In this document: positions 17,622 through 26,641 of the stretch, piece after piece
How positions within the stretch are numbered: position 1 is the stretch's first letter
How the letters are laid out: each line of letters opens with the position of its first letter
DNA from: Psychrobacter glacincola
GTDB lineage: Bacteria > Pseudomonadota > Gammaproteobacteria > Pseudomonadales > Moraxellaceae
Assembly: GCF_904846215.1 (NCBI RefSeq)
Contig: NZ_CAJGZK010000019.1
Span: 1 to 64,000 of the forward strand
Direction of reading: 5' to 3'
Length of the DNA stretch: 64,000 nucleotides
Made by a program: the position numbers and the translations under genes
Notes under the pieces: generated by a model
Database searches by the model: none
Told to the model about the DNA's origin: nothing
What the model saw: only the letters and a program-made list of their open reading frames with translations

Positions 17622-19532
17622 TTAACGCTCAACTTGGCTGACATCACGTACGGCACCCGTATCGGCACTGGTGGTCATTGCTGCATAGGCACGTAGAGCC
17701 GGAGAGACATGACGCTCACGGTTGACGGGTTTCCAAGCGTCACGACCACGATTTTCCATTTCTGCGCGGCGAGCGGCTAACTCTTCGGTGCTGACTTGCA
17801 TATTGATGGTACGGTTTGGGATATCAATATGAATAGTATCGCCTTCTTGCACCAGACCAATGGCACCGCCTTCAGCGGCTTCAGGGCTGGCATGACCAAT
17901 CGATAGACCTGAGGTACCACCAGAGAAGCGGCCATCGGTGAGCAGCGCACATTCTTTACCCAAACCTTTTGATTTTAGATAAGTGGTTGGATAGAGCATC
18001 TCTTGCATACCAGGACCGCCTTTTGGACCCTCAAAACGAATGATAACCACATCGCCTGCGACGATTTGATCGTCAAGTACCGCTGCTACCGCATCGTCTT
18101 GTGATTCAAATATGCGTGCACGTCCAGTGAAAACTAGAATGCTGTCATCAACGCCGGCGGTTTTGACCACACAGCCGCGCTCAGCAATATTACCGTATAG
18201 TACGGCAAGACCGCCATCTGTTGAATAAGCATGCTGGGCACTACGGATACAACCTGACTCACGGTTCACATCCAGATTTGACCACTCTTTTGATTGTGAA
18301 AACGCCTCAGTCGTCCGTACGCCACCAGGCGCTGCGATATAGCGTGCTCGTGCTTCAAGATTGTCAGGATTCATAATATCCCATTTATCAATCGCTTCTT
18401 TCATCGTGGCACTATGAATAGTCGGCAAATCGGTGTGCAGCAAGCCAGCACGGTCAAGCTCGGCCAATAGCGCAAAGACACCGCCAGCACGATGCACATC
18501 TTCCATATGATACTTTTGTGACGCAGGGGCAACTTTAGCCAAACAAGGGACGCCACGGCTTAGACGGTCAATATCATGCATTTTAAAATCAACTTCAGCT
18601 TCATGTGCAGCAGCAAGCAGATGCAAAATAGTGTTGGTCGAGCCTCCCATGGCGATGTCTAAAGTCATGGCGTTTTCAAAGGCGGCTTTAGTGGCGATAG
18701 AGCGCGGTAGTACCGAATCGTCATCTTGCTCGTAGCGGCGTTTGGCTAGTGACACAATCGTGCGACCCGCTTCTAAGAATAGCTCGCGGCGCAGTGAGTG
18801 AGTTGCCAACAGCGAGCCATTACCCGGTAATGCCAATCCTAATGCTTCGGTCAAGCAGTTCATAGAGTTGGCGGTGAACATACCAGAGCACGACCCACAG
18901 GTAGGACAGGCTGAGGCTTCAATAGCGGCAACATCTTCATCACTAATGCTGTCATCAGCGGCATCCATCATCGCATCGACGAGGTCAAGCTTGCGAATGG
19001 CATTGCCTTTACTGTCAGTGCTATGGACGTCGCTACCACCATCATTATTATGGCTGTGTGCCACGGTACTGGCGATAATTTTGCCCGCTTCCATCGGTCC
19101 ACCTGAAATAAATACTACCGGAATATTGAGGCGCAGAGCTGCCATTAACATACCAGGGGTGATTTTATCGCAGTTAGAAATACATACTAGCGCATCGGCG
19201 CAGTGGGCATTGACCATATACTCAACAGAATCAGCAATCAAATCGCGACTCGGCAAGGAGTACAACATGCCGCTATGACCCATGGCAATACCATCATCAA
19301 CGGCAATAGTATTAAACTCTTTTGCAACGCCGCCTGCTTTTTCAATTTCACGTGCAACCATTTGCCCCAAGTCTTTTAGATGCACATGGCCGGGTACAAA
19401 CTGAGTAAAGGAGTTGGCAATGGCAATAATCGGTTTGCCAAAGTCGCCATCAGTCATGCCGGTTGCGCGCCATAAGGCACGAGCACCTGCCATATTGCGA
19501 CCGCCGGTAGAGGTTTTTGAATTATAATCCAT
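17622..19532 (-). CDS. ilvD: Dihydroxy-acid dehydratase
   Basis: Fe-S enzyme of valine/isoleucine/leucine and pantothenate synthesis, converting 2,3-dihydroxy-3-methyl acids to 2-keto acids. It has 636 residues, longer than the E. coli enzyme. Cluster-binding cysteines are visible in [12 protein letters not shown] and [32 protein letters not shown] near the C-terminus binds substrate. The insertion [18 protein letters not shown] (residues about 160-177) accounts for part of the extra length. AAGGAAT precedes the ATG. The other ilv genes are not adjacent. Confidence 0.96.
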   Translation of the reverse strand: MDYNSKTSTGGRNMAGARALWRATGMTDGDFGKPIIAIANSFTQFVPGHVHLKDLGQMVAREIEKAGGVAKEFNTIAVDDGIAMGHSGMLYSLPSRDLIADSVEYMVNAHCADALVCISNCDKITPGMLMAALRLNIPVVFISGGPMEAGKIIASTVAHSHNNDGGSDVHSTDSKGNAIRKLDLVDAMMDAADDSISDEDVAAIEASACPTCGSCSGMFTANSMNCLTEALGLALPGNGSLLATHSLRRELFLEAGRTIVSLAKRRYEQDDDSVLPRSIATKAAFENAMTLDIAMGGSTNTILHLLAAAHEAEVDFKMHDIDRLSRGVPCLAKVAPASQKYHMEDVHRAGGVFALLAELDRAGLLHTDLPTIHSATMKEAIDKWDIMNPDNLEARARYIAAPGGVRTTEAFSQSKEWSNLDVNRESGCIRSAQHAYSTDGGLAVLYGNIAERGCVVKTAGVDDSILVFTGRARIFESQDDAVAAVLDDQIVAGDVVIIRFEGPKGGPGMQEMLYPTTYLKSKGLGKECALLTDGRFSGGTSGLSIGHASPEAAEGGAIGLVQEGDTIHIDIPNRTINMQVSTEELAARRAEMENRGRDAWKPVNRERHVSPALRAYAAMTTSADTGAVRDVSQVER

Positions 19533-19724
19533 GTGGTATTCCTTACAAATGAGCGAGATTTATTAATATGTGCAGCATCCGCTGCGATAGTGGTTGTGAT
19601 AATGATAGTGTGCTTTTTATACCAGGAGAGTACTAGTGAATAATACTAAGTCGTTACCATACCATTAGATATGAGTAACTGAAAATAATTAACCTATAAC
19701 GAGCAAGACTTAAGGGTCAATAAT

Positions 19725-20510
19725 TTATGCAATGCGCTCCAAAATAGCGCTTTCAAACCAAGGGAGCTCGCCTTTATCGGCTTCTAGCTTGGCAATCACG
19801 ACTAAGGCATGAGTTGCTGGTAGGTATTGATAGTCGATATCGGCCTGTATCGTCAATGGCAGCGGCTTATTGGTTTCTGTATCAATGCTTTGTTCGTCAA
19901 TACTAATCAGTGGTTGGTTGTTGTTTTTATATAGGATATCAATACGACCAAAGAACTGCCAGTCTTTAAAGGCGGCAACAACAGCATCGTCTTTATCTTG
20001 GGTATAAATTTGCTGCGTCTCTTTGCCGGTATTGGTCCAATGCAAGCGGACAGCGAGTTGTAATGCTTCGCTAAACACCACCAATGAGCCAACCACCTTG
20101 ACATGCCACGGTATTGATAATAACGCCTCGTCAATACCAATTAGCTTGGCAGCTTCTTGCGCTGTCATCAGCGTATTAAATTGTGCCAGTAGCTTTGGCG
20201 TCAAAGGATGGGCCTGCTTAATGGCATCTTCTAAGCTGTCATAGTGATATAAAAACGGCAGCGGCAAGTCTTGGGTAACGGTCTTTTGACTGATTTTACA
20301 GTTATGAATATGCCAACTGATTGCCTTATCGGTCAGTGCGTGCGCCAAAATAATGGCATTTGGGGCAATCGTTGTCGGGCTGCTCTTCCCAAGTGTTTGC
20401 TGATGCTCACCATGGTTTGCAGTAGCATTATGGGTCATAGCGTCATTGATAGACTGTGTATCAGTATCAGTATTATTCGATAATTGAGTTGGCAAGGCAG
20501 TCAAATCCAT
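19725..20510 (-). CDS. Conserved protein of unknown function
   Basis: About 262 residues from the ATG I prefer (MDLTALPTQLS). The frame stays open to a TTG at 20618, but that extra stretch contains promoter-like AT-rich DNA. I do not recognise the family. There is no signal peptide or membrane helix. Residues 10-45 are polar and low in complexity. The rest looks globular, with MTAQEAAKLIGIDEALLSI suggesting a helical segment and a C-terminal LPATHALVVIAKLEADKGEL. It lies between ilvD and repeat copy 5, with no obvious partner. Confidence 0.6.
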   Translation of the reverse strand: MDLTALPTQLSNNTDTDTQSINDAMTHNATANHGEHQQTLGKSSPTTIAPNAIILAHALTDKAISWHIHNCKISQKTVTQDLPLPFLYHYDSLEDAIKQAHPLTPKLLAQFNTLMTAQEAAKLIGIDEALLSIPWHVKVVGSLVVFSEALQLAVRLHWTNTGKETQQIYTQDKDDAVVAAFKDWQFFGRIDILYKNNNQPLISIDEQSIDTETNKPLPLTIQADIDYQYLPATHALVVIAKLEADKGELPWFESAILERIA

Positions 20511-20725
20511 AAATATGAGGTCATTAAGAGAGTAGATTAATATAACATTTATCGCGCGTGGCTCGTCAATAAATTCATCATCAATGAAAGCAGCGGGTTG
20601 GTGATTAAGATGAATCAATGATTATCCGGTACTTGTACTTAAAGCAGATTTCGTCCACTATATTTTCTGATGTAAGTATCCGTTTAATACTTGCTATCCA
20701 CTTAATACTAACTTCGATTCGATAC

Positions 20726-20873
20726 TATAATAGTTGATCTACTTTTAAAAGAGTACAGCACTACCGGGGTTAATGATTCGCAGCCTCTGTCTGCGTAGAC
20801 ACAGCAAGCAAGAAAAATTAACCCCAGTAGTGCTTGATGATATTCGTATTTCTTTTATTTAGGGCTGACTATC
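20726..20873 (+). repeat. Correia-like palindromic repeat, copy 5
   Basis: The right end is intact (CTGACTAT); the left end is degraded (TATAATAGTT). The inner stem CACTAC.GGGGTTAA (20759-20773) pairs with TTAACCCC.GTAGTG (20818-20832) with one mismatch. The loop GCAGCCTCTGTCTGCG is intact. It ends 23 bases before the HIT gene start, so it probably forms part of that gene's leader or promoter. Confidence 0.88.
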
Positions 20874-20896
20874 ATAAACGTTTAAGGAATAAAATA

Positions 20897-21343
20897 ATGA
20901 GCCAAGCCAATCAGCAAACTACTTATAAAGACGATAATATTTTTGCCAAAATGCTCGATGGCGATATCCCTTATCATAAAGTTTATGAAGATGACAAGAC
21001 TCTTGCTTTTATGGATATTATGCCGCAAGCAGCAGGACATGTTTTGGTCATTCCTAAGCAAAAAGCGGTGGATTTGGCTGAGCTTGAACCTGAGTACGCT
21101 TCTGCTGTACTGATGACGGCCAAAAAAGTCATGCAAGCCCAGCGTCAAGTATTTGAGCGAGAAGGCATTATTCAAATGCAGCTCAATGGCGCAGAAGCCG
21201 GGCAAACGGTATTCCATTACCATGTGCATCTGATTCCTTCGAGCATCCATGAGCTTGGTCGCCATGCCGTCACCCAAGCAGATCATGCAGAGCTTGCAAA
21301 AACAGCTGCGCAATTGGCAGCGATTATTAATGCGGAATTTTGA
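20897..21343 (+). CDS. HIT-family protein (histidine triad nucleotide-binding)
   Basis: Small nucleotide hydrolase/transferase of the histidine triad superfamily, 148 residues. The triad is HYHVHLIP near residues 113-120. IFAKMLDGDIP and VLVIPKQ are typical of bacterial Hint-like proteins. The frame opens earlier at 20834, inside repeat copy 5. AAGGAAT seven bases before the ATG at 20897 and the normal family N-terminus fix the start here. Confidence 0.9.
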   Translation: MSQANQQTTYKDDNIFAKMLDGDIPYHKVYEDDKTLAFMDIMPQAAGHVLVIPKQKAVDLAELEPEYASAVLMTAKKVMQAQRQVFEREGIIQMQLNGAEAGQTVFHYHVHLIPSSIHELGRHAVTQADHAELAKTAAQLAAIINAEF

Positions 21344-21555
21344 GAGAGCTGATTGGCGTTCTGAGTCAAAATAATAAATATCAGTTATGTTTTAAATAAC
21401 AATAAAAGAGCAACTAACAAGGTGCCTTTTTTGTTTTTAGGTAATAGTGCTGTAACAATAGTTCAAGTAATGTGACAAATGAGCAGCAATGCTGGGGTTT
21501 GTAAGGCGTTTATGATAAACAGTAGCTCTACTTGCTCGTTAATAAGAATCTGCTT

Positions 21556-23604
21556 ATGAAGAACAAATCCTCCCGTTCTACTATTTTATTGCCAGTCTTT
21601 GTGCCGGCAGCAGTCATTATGCTGCTATTAGTGATTGGTACAGCTATTAATCCGGAGTCTGCTGGTGAGTTGTTTAGCACTGTTCTGAATTTTACCACCG
21701 AAACCTTCGGTTGGTTCTATATGTTGGCAGTGGCCATATTTTTGATGTTTATTATTGTCTTGGCGTTCTCGTCTTATGGCAGTATCAAGCTGGGTCCAGA
21801 TCATGCGGTGGCAGAGTATAATTTTCTTGAATGGTTTGCCATGCTGTTTTCAGCAGGGTACGGCATCGCTTTACTATTTTACGGCGTAGCAGAGCCAGTG
21901 ATACACTTTGCCAGTCCGCCACTCTCAACGCCGCAGACTATCGAGGCCGCCAAAGAAGCAATGCAAATTGCCTATTTCCACTGGGGCTTTCATATTTGGG
22001 CGATTTATGGTGTGGTCGGTTTGTCACTGGCGTACTTCTCTTTTCGTCATGGCTTACCCCTGTCAATGCGCTCAACACTATATCCGTTAATTGGTGATAA
22101 AATTTATGGCCCGATTGGACACACTGTTGATGTATTTGCCATTGTGGGCACGATGTTCGGTATCGCAACCAGTTTAGGGATTTCTGTATCGCAAATCAAC
22201 GCAGGCCTAAATTATCTACTACCAAATACGGTACCGGTCAGCATGACAGTTCAGGTGATTATTATTGCGCTGGTGACACTAGCAGCTTTAGTATCCGTCC
22301 TCGCTGGCATGGACAAAGGCGTAAAGCGACTGTCGATTTTAAACATGCTGTTAGCAACGGGGCTGATGCTGTTTGTCTTTATTGTGGGTCCGACCATATT
22401 TATTCTCAATGCCTTTATGGAAAATACAGGCAGCTATTTAGGCAATATCGTTGAGCGTACTTTTAGCTTGCAAGCCTATCAGTCGAGTGATTGGATTGGC
22501 AGTTGGACGCTCTTTATCTTTGCATGGACGATTGCTTGGGCACCCTTTGTCGGATTGTTTATTGCCAAAATCAGTCGGGGCCGTACTATCCGTGAATTCG
22601 TATTGGGCGTAATGTTGGTGCCAACATTCTTTACGTTCTTTTGGTTCGCAGTTTTTGGTGATACTGCACTACATATGATTATGGTTGATGGTTACGATGG
22701 GCTCATCACTGAGGTACAAAATAACCAAGCAATTGCGTTATTTAAATTATTGGAGAACTTGCCTTTCACTCAGATAGTGTCGTCATTGACCGTATTATTG
22801 ATTATTACCTTTTTTGTGACCTCGTCAGATTCAGGTTCGCTGGTTATTGATTCTCTTGCAGCGGGTGGACGTAGTGATACGCCATGGTGGCAACGTACGT
22901 TTTGGGTAGTGACCGAAGGCGCGGTTGCCGCGGCTCTACTGGTAGCTGGTGGACTGACTGCTTTGCAAACTGCCGCTATTGTCAGCGCTTTACCCTTTGC
23001 TGTTATTATATTGATTTCGATATTTGGCATGTGGCGTGCGCTACGTATTGAAGGGCATCGCAATCAGAGCTTAGCCAATGACAATCACCTACCACCACAT
23101 TTATTAAAGTTAGACGCATGGCGTGATCGTATTGACTATATGACCAATCAACCAACGCGCGACAAAGTGCTAAGTTATATCAAAGGCACAGTTTTATCAT
23201 CGATGAATGAAGTGGCCGCAAAATTTGCCGAAACGGGCTGGCTGCCGGATGTTAATTATGATGAGGTCAATAACCGTGCTGTATTGGAATTAAGACGTGG
23301 CGATAATGTTGAATTTTGGTATGAAGTGCGTTTGTCAGAGCATGAGGTTCCTGACTATTATACGAATGATAAAGCCAGTGAATTACCACAAGAGCACCAT
23401 TATCGTGCTGAGGTATATTTGCGCCGTGGTGGTCAAACTTATGATTTATATGGTTATCAACCAGAGTCAATCATCAATGACATTATTGATCAGTTTGAGA
23501 AATATCTACACTTTGTCAATGTCTCGCCAAATATTTTGCCATGGCGTATGCAGGAGCATGATGAAGATATAACGCTAGAGCAGGGCAGTGTGTTTGATAA
23601 ATAA
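21556..23604 (+). CDS. BCCT-family choline/betaine transporter (BetT-like)
   Basis: Sodium- or proton-coupled uptake of choline, betaine or carnitine. About 682 residues from the ATG at 21556; an in-frame TTG lies at 21532. Twelve membrane segments cover residues 15-510. The family motif FAWTIAWAPFVGLFIAKISR is near 315-335. A soluble tail of about 170 residues follows, as in BetT (E. coli BetT is 677 residues), which argues for choline. No betA/betB/betI genes are adjacent. A fused ABC choline/betaine system lies 9 kb downstream. Confidence 0.88.
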   Translation: MKNKSSRSTILLPVFVPAAVIMLLLVIGTAINPESAGELFSTVLNFTTETFGWFYMLAVAIFLMFIIVLAFSSYGSIKLGPDHAVAEYNFLEWFAMLFSAGYGIALLFYGVAEPVIHFASPPLSTPQTIEAAKEAMQIAYFHWGFHIWAIYGVVGLSLAYFSFRHGLPLSMRSTLYPLIGDKIYGPIGHTVDVFAIVGTMFGIATSLGISVSQINAGLNYLLPNTVPVSMTVQVIIIALVTLAALVSVLAGMDKGVKRLSILNMLLATGLMLFVFIVGPTIFILNAFMENTGSYLGNIVERTFSLQAYQSSDWIGSWTLFIFAWTIAWAPFVGLFIAKISRGRTIREFVLGVMLVPTFFTFFWFAVFGDTALHMIMVDGYDGLITEVQNNQAIALFKLLENLPFTQIVSSLTVLLIITFFVTSSDSGSLVIDSLAAGGRSDTPWWQRTFWVVTEGAVAAALLVAGGLTALQTAAIVSALPFAVIILISIFGMWRALRIEGHRNQSLANDNHLPPHLLKLDAWRDRIDYMTNQPTRDKVLSYIKGTVLSSMNEVAAKFAETGWLPDVNYDEVNNRAVLELRRGDNVEFWYEVRLSEHEVPDYYTNDKASELPQEHHYRAEVYLRRGGQTYDLYGYQPESIINDIIDQFEKYLHFVNVSPNILPWRMQEHDEDITLEQGSVFDK

Positions 23605-23688
23605 GGGCTTACTGTTCAAAAAGAAGGGTTTATCAATGCAAGTTATTCACGTTAATCGCTTGCATTATACGTACGAATCCTTAGAATA

Positions 23689-23731
23689 ACGGCTTGTTTT
23701 TATTGACTAATTTTAATCAACAGCAAGCCGT
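23689..23731 (+). promoter_or_regulatory. Inverted repeat directly before dusB start
   Basis: ACGGCTTG (23689-23696) pairs perfectly with CAAGCCGT (23724-23731). The loop contains TTGA...TCAA, which could extend the fold. It is followed by CTTTT and then the ATG of dusB at 23737. It may be a betT terminator or a leader hairpin covering the ribosome site. Confidence 0.5.
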
Positions 23732-23736
23732 CTTTT

Positions 23737-24768
23737 ATGTCTACTAATTCTCCAGTTTCACCTTCGAATTTTCTAGCGTCTGACCATCCTCTATTGCAAC
23801 CATTAATGATTGGCGGCTTGACGATTGAAAACCGTCTGATAGTCGCGCCGATGGCAGGGGTCACTGACAATCCTTTTCGCAGGTTATGTAAATCCTTTGG
23901 TGCAGGTCATGCCGTCAGTGAGATGATTATCGCTGATACGGCATTGTATGCGCGCAAAAAATCGCTTTATCGTGCCAATTTCGATAATGAGATTGCGCCT
24001 ATTTCTGCACAGATAGCGGGCGCAGAACCTGATAAATTGGCAGCAGCGGCCCGTTATCAGATTGATAATGGTGCACAGATTATTGATATTAATATGGGCT
24101 GCCCTGCCAAAAAGGTTTGTCGTAAGCTGGCAGGCTCTGCATTACTACAAGATGAGGATTTAGTGGCGCGCTTGCTAGATGCTGCGGTGAATGCCGTCGA
24201 TGCGCCTGTGACGTTAAAAACACGATTGGGCTATGAGAATGGGCGTGAGAACATTTTGCGCGTTGCAAAGCGAGCAGAACAAGCGGGCATTGCTGCTATT
24301 GCTATACATGGTCGCACGCGCGAAGATATGTACACTGGCGAGGCGCGTTATGAGCTGATACGTGAGGTCAAAGAAAGTATTAGCATTCCAGTTATCGCAA
24401 ATGGCGACATCGATAGTGCACAAAAAGCGCAGCGCGTCTATGAGCTGACCGGTTGCGATGCGGTAATGATTGGACGTGCGGCACAAGGACAACCATGGAT
24501 ATTTCGTGATATTGAGCATTTTTTGCGCACAGGGGAGACGCTGGCGCACCCAAGTGTTAGCGAGATAAAAAAGATTGTACTGACGCATTTAGAGGAGCTG
24601 TATGAGTTTTATGGTGAATATTCAGGCTGCCGTATTGCGCGCAAGCATATCGCTTGGTATACCACCGGTATTCCGAACTCTAATGCCTTTCGTCAAGCCA
24701 TGTATGGCGAGGAGAGTACCGCTGGACAGTTTCGCGTGGTTGAAGCTTTTTTGCAGGCTCATGAGTAA
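23737..24768 (+). CDS. dusB: tRNA-dihydrouridine synthase B
   Basis: FMN enzyme reducing uridines in the tRNA D-loop. It has 343 residues. VAPMAGVTDNPFRRLC near residues 31-46 binds FMN, and DINMGCPAKKV holds the catalytic cysteine. IAIHGRTR and VIANGDIDS follow. The C-terminal helical domain contains RIARKHIAWYT. No ribosome site is visible before the ATG, where an inverted repeat ends five bases upstream. fis, the usual partner in enterics, is not next to it. Confidence 0.93.
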   Translation: MSTNSPVSPSNFLASDHPLLQPLMIGGLTIENRLIVAPMAGVTDNPFRRLCKSFGAGHAVSEMIIADTALYARKKSLYRANFDNEIAPISAQIAGAEPDKLAAAARYQIDNGAQIIDINMGCPAKKVCRKLAGSALLQDEDLVARLLDAAVNAVDAPVTLKTRLGYENGRENILRVAKRAEQAGIAAIAIHGRTREDMYTGEARYELIREVKESISIPVIANGDIDSAQKAQRVYELTGCDAVMIGRAAQGQPWIFRDIEHFLRTGETLAHPSVSEIKKIVLTHLEELYEFYGEYSGCRIARKHIAWYTTGIPNSNAFRQAMYGEESTAGQFRVVEAFLQAHE

Positions 24769-24780
24769 GGCATGAATAGC

Positions 24781-24918
24781 TATAGTCAGAGAAAAGTAAT
24801 ATCGATACATCAAGTACTGCTGATATTAATTTTTCTTGCTTGCTGTGCCTATGCAGACAGAGGCTGCAAAAAATTTATACCAGCAGCACTGTAGCGTTTT
24901 TGAGATATTTTAACTATA
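24781..24918 (-). repeat. Correia-like palindromic repeat, copy 6
   Basis: It begins TATAGTCA 13 bases after the dusB stop and ends TTAACTATA. The inner stem CTGCTGATAT is opposite ATACCAGCAG. The loop on the minus strand is GCAGCCTCTGTCTGCAT. It is nearly identical to copies 8 and 11, so it fills the gap between convergent dusB and the DUF1622 gene. Confidence 0.93.
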
Positions 24919-24936
24919 TTTACAATGAAACACATA

Positions 24937-25326
24937 TTACAACTCATCAGCATGCTCGGCTTTCGACTTTTGTTCAGGCGCAGATTTGGGGTGTTGCCAA
25001 GGAAAGCGGCCTTCTAGTTCAACTTGTAAAGACAAGCTTAAAAAAGTTCGAATGAGTACAATAAATCCCAAGACCAAAACGCTACGCAACGTGGGCTCTG
25101 TGACTACGGTAGCCATAATATCAGCAGCGATGAGCACTTCGAGCCCTAATAAAATAGACTTACCAACCGTCTGCCGGATTTCGACATAGGAGTCATGGGT
25201 AAAGCGACCCGTTAAACGAATGGCTCTATAAAAAGCATAAAATAGTCCAAAAAGCATAATAAGAACACCAACGACTTCAACGAATTTGGCAATCAGATCA
25301 ACATAATGAGCTAGCATTTCTATCAA
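24937..25326 (-). CDS. DUF1622 family membrane protein
   Basis: It has 129 residues with three hydrophobic segments, near 10-35, 55-75 and 82-100. The layout and sequence (LGLEVLIAADIMATVV, VLGFIVLIRTFLSLSLQVELEG) match DUF1622. The function is unknown. The polar C-terminal tail is KSAPEQKSKAEHADEL. I take the TTG at 25326 as start because AAAGGAG lies eight bases before it; the next ATG (25317) is 17 bases away. Confidence 0.8.
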   Translation of the reverse strand: MIEMLAHYVDLIAKFVEVVGVLIMLFGLFYAFYRAIRLTGRFTHDSYVEIRQTVGKSILLGLEVLIAADIMATVVTEPTLRSVLVLGFIVLIRTFLSLSLQVELEGRFPWQHPKSAPEQKSKAEHADEL

Positions 25327-25538
25327 AAGACATTCTCCTTTAAGAGGCGTAACCTATAAAGGCAATTATAGCTAAAAAACTGGGCATAGCAGCAGGGAAG
25401 ATTTGCTGCCCCTTTGTTATCGGTTCGCAATATTATTTTTATAAAATTTTACTGATAATTTTTCGAGTAATTACAATGTAATTTTGCTACTCTAGAGCTG
25501 CACATTATTGGGAATATAATAAACAAAAAGGATGTTTT

Positions 25539-26426
25539 ATGGCTAACCCCTCAAAAAAAGCAATCAATAAAGCAGTTCAAGACAAGAATATCATTATAAC
25601 GGGGGCATCAAGCGGTATTGGTGAGCGGACTGCCTATTTACTCAGTGAATGCGGCGCTCATGTCATTTTATTAGCACGAACTGAAGATAAGCTAAAAGCC
25701 GTTAAAGAAAGTATTGAGGAGCTTGGTGGTAAGGCCAGTTATTACCCTTGTGATTTGACCAACATGGATGAAATTGAAAAAGTCAGCACGCAAATTTTGG
25801 CGGATTTTGGTCATGTTGATGTATTGGTAAATAATGCGGGGCGTTCAATTCGACGCTCGGTTCATGAGTCTACTGAGCGCTTCCATGATTTTGAGCGCAC
25901 CATGGATATCAATTACTTTGGCGCAGTCAAAATCGTCCTTGGATTTTTGCCGACGATGATTGAACGTCAAACAGGTCAAATTGTTAATATCTCATCGATT
26001 GGTGTATTGGCAAACAGTCCGCGTTTTGCCGCGTATGTCGCCTCAAAATCGGCATTAGATGCTTTTAGTCGTTGTTTAGCTGCTGAAGTCAAAGGCGATA
26101 ATGTGACGATAACCAATATCTTTATGCCATTGGTACGCACGCCTATGATTGAGCCGACTAAGTTATACCGTTACATGCCGGCGCTTATGCCAGATGAGGC
26201 AGCAATGATGGTCGCCAAAGCGATTGTTCATAAACCAAACAGTATTGCCAGCAACATGGGTAAATTTGCCTCAGCTACTTATTCATTGGCACCAGCGATT
26301 AACGTTGGTATTCAATCGATAGGTTATCGTATTTTTCCAAGCACTCGTGCTGGACTGACTACTGATAAAAAACCAAACCTTGCCCAGCGTGCCTTTGCTA
26401 GAATCTTACCGGGTGAGCATCACTAG
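25539..26426 (+). CDS. Short-chain dehydrogenase/reductase
   Basis: NAD(P)-dependent oxidoreductase of 295 residues. The cofactor motif TGASSGIG lies near 22-29 and NAGRS near 98-102. The catalytic serine is in NISSIGVL and Tyr/Lys in YVASKSA near 166-172. The C-terminal 60 residues extend beyond the classical SDR core. AAAAGGAT precedes the ATG. The substrate cannot be told. It is monocistronic and ended by a terminator at 26457-26484. Confidence 0.88.
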   Translation: MANPSKKAINKAVQDKNIIITGASSGIGERTAYLLSECGAHVILLARTEDKLKAVKESIEELGGKASYYPCDLTNMDEIEKVSTQILADFGHVDVLVNNAGRSIRRSVHESTERFHDFERTMDINYFGAVKIVLGFLPTMIERQTGQIVNISSIGVLANSPRFAAYVASKSALDAFSRCLAAEVKGDNVTITNIFMPLVRTPMIEPTKLYRYMPALMPDEAAMMVAKAIVHKPNSIASNMGKFASATYSLAPAINVGIQSIGYRIFPSTRAGLTTDKKPNLAQRAFARILPGEHH

Positions 26427-26456
26427 AATAGTATTCTATTAGCTTTGATCTAAAAT

Positions 26457-26484
26457 AAAAGAGGATACTACGGTATCCTTTTTT
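26457..26484 (+). terminator. Rho-independent terminator after the SDR gene
   Basis: AGGATAC pairs with GTATCCT around a four-base loop, with A and T runs on either side. Confidence 0.88.
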
Positions 26485-26641
26485 AATGCATAAAAGATTA
26501 CTGATACTCATGTAAATAGGTAGGAAGTGGATTTCTATTTACCATAAAGCCCGTTATGGGAATAGCAGACAGTGGCAAAACCTCAATAGCAGGCGCATCT
26601 TTGCTGCGCTCGGCGCCAAAAACGCATAGTTAATTAACTTG

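Noticed and set aside
20511-20618. Extending the unknown protein gene to a TTG at 20618
   Set aside because: The extra stretch has AT-rich promoter-like DNA, a rare start codon and no clear ribosome site; the ATG at 20510 is more natural.
21400-21440. Terminator after the HIT gene
   Set aside because: GCAACT against AAGGTGC pairs poorly even though a T run follows.
25298-25333. Mini-ORF starting at an ATG in the DUF1622 leader (11 codons)
   Set aside because: The AAAGGAG site is only about two bases from that ATG but eight from the DUF1622 TTG, so it serves the latter.
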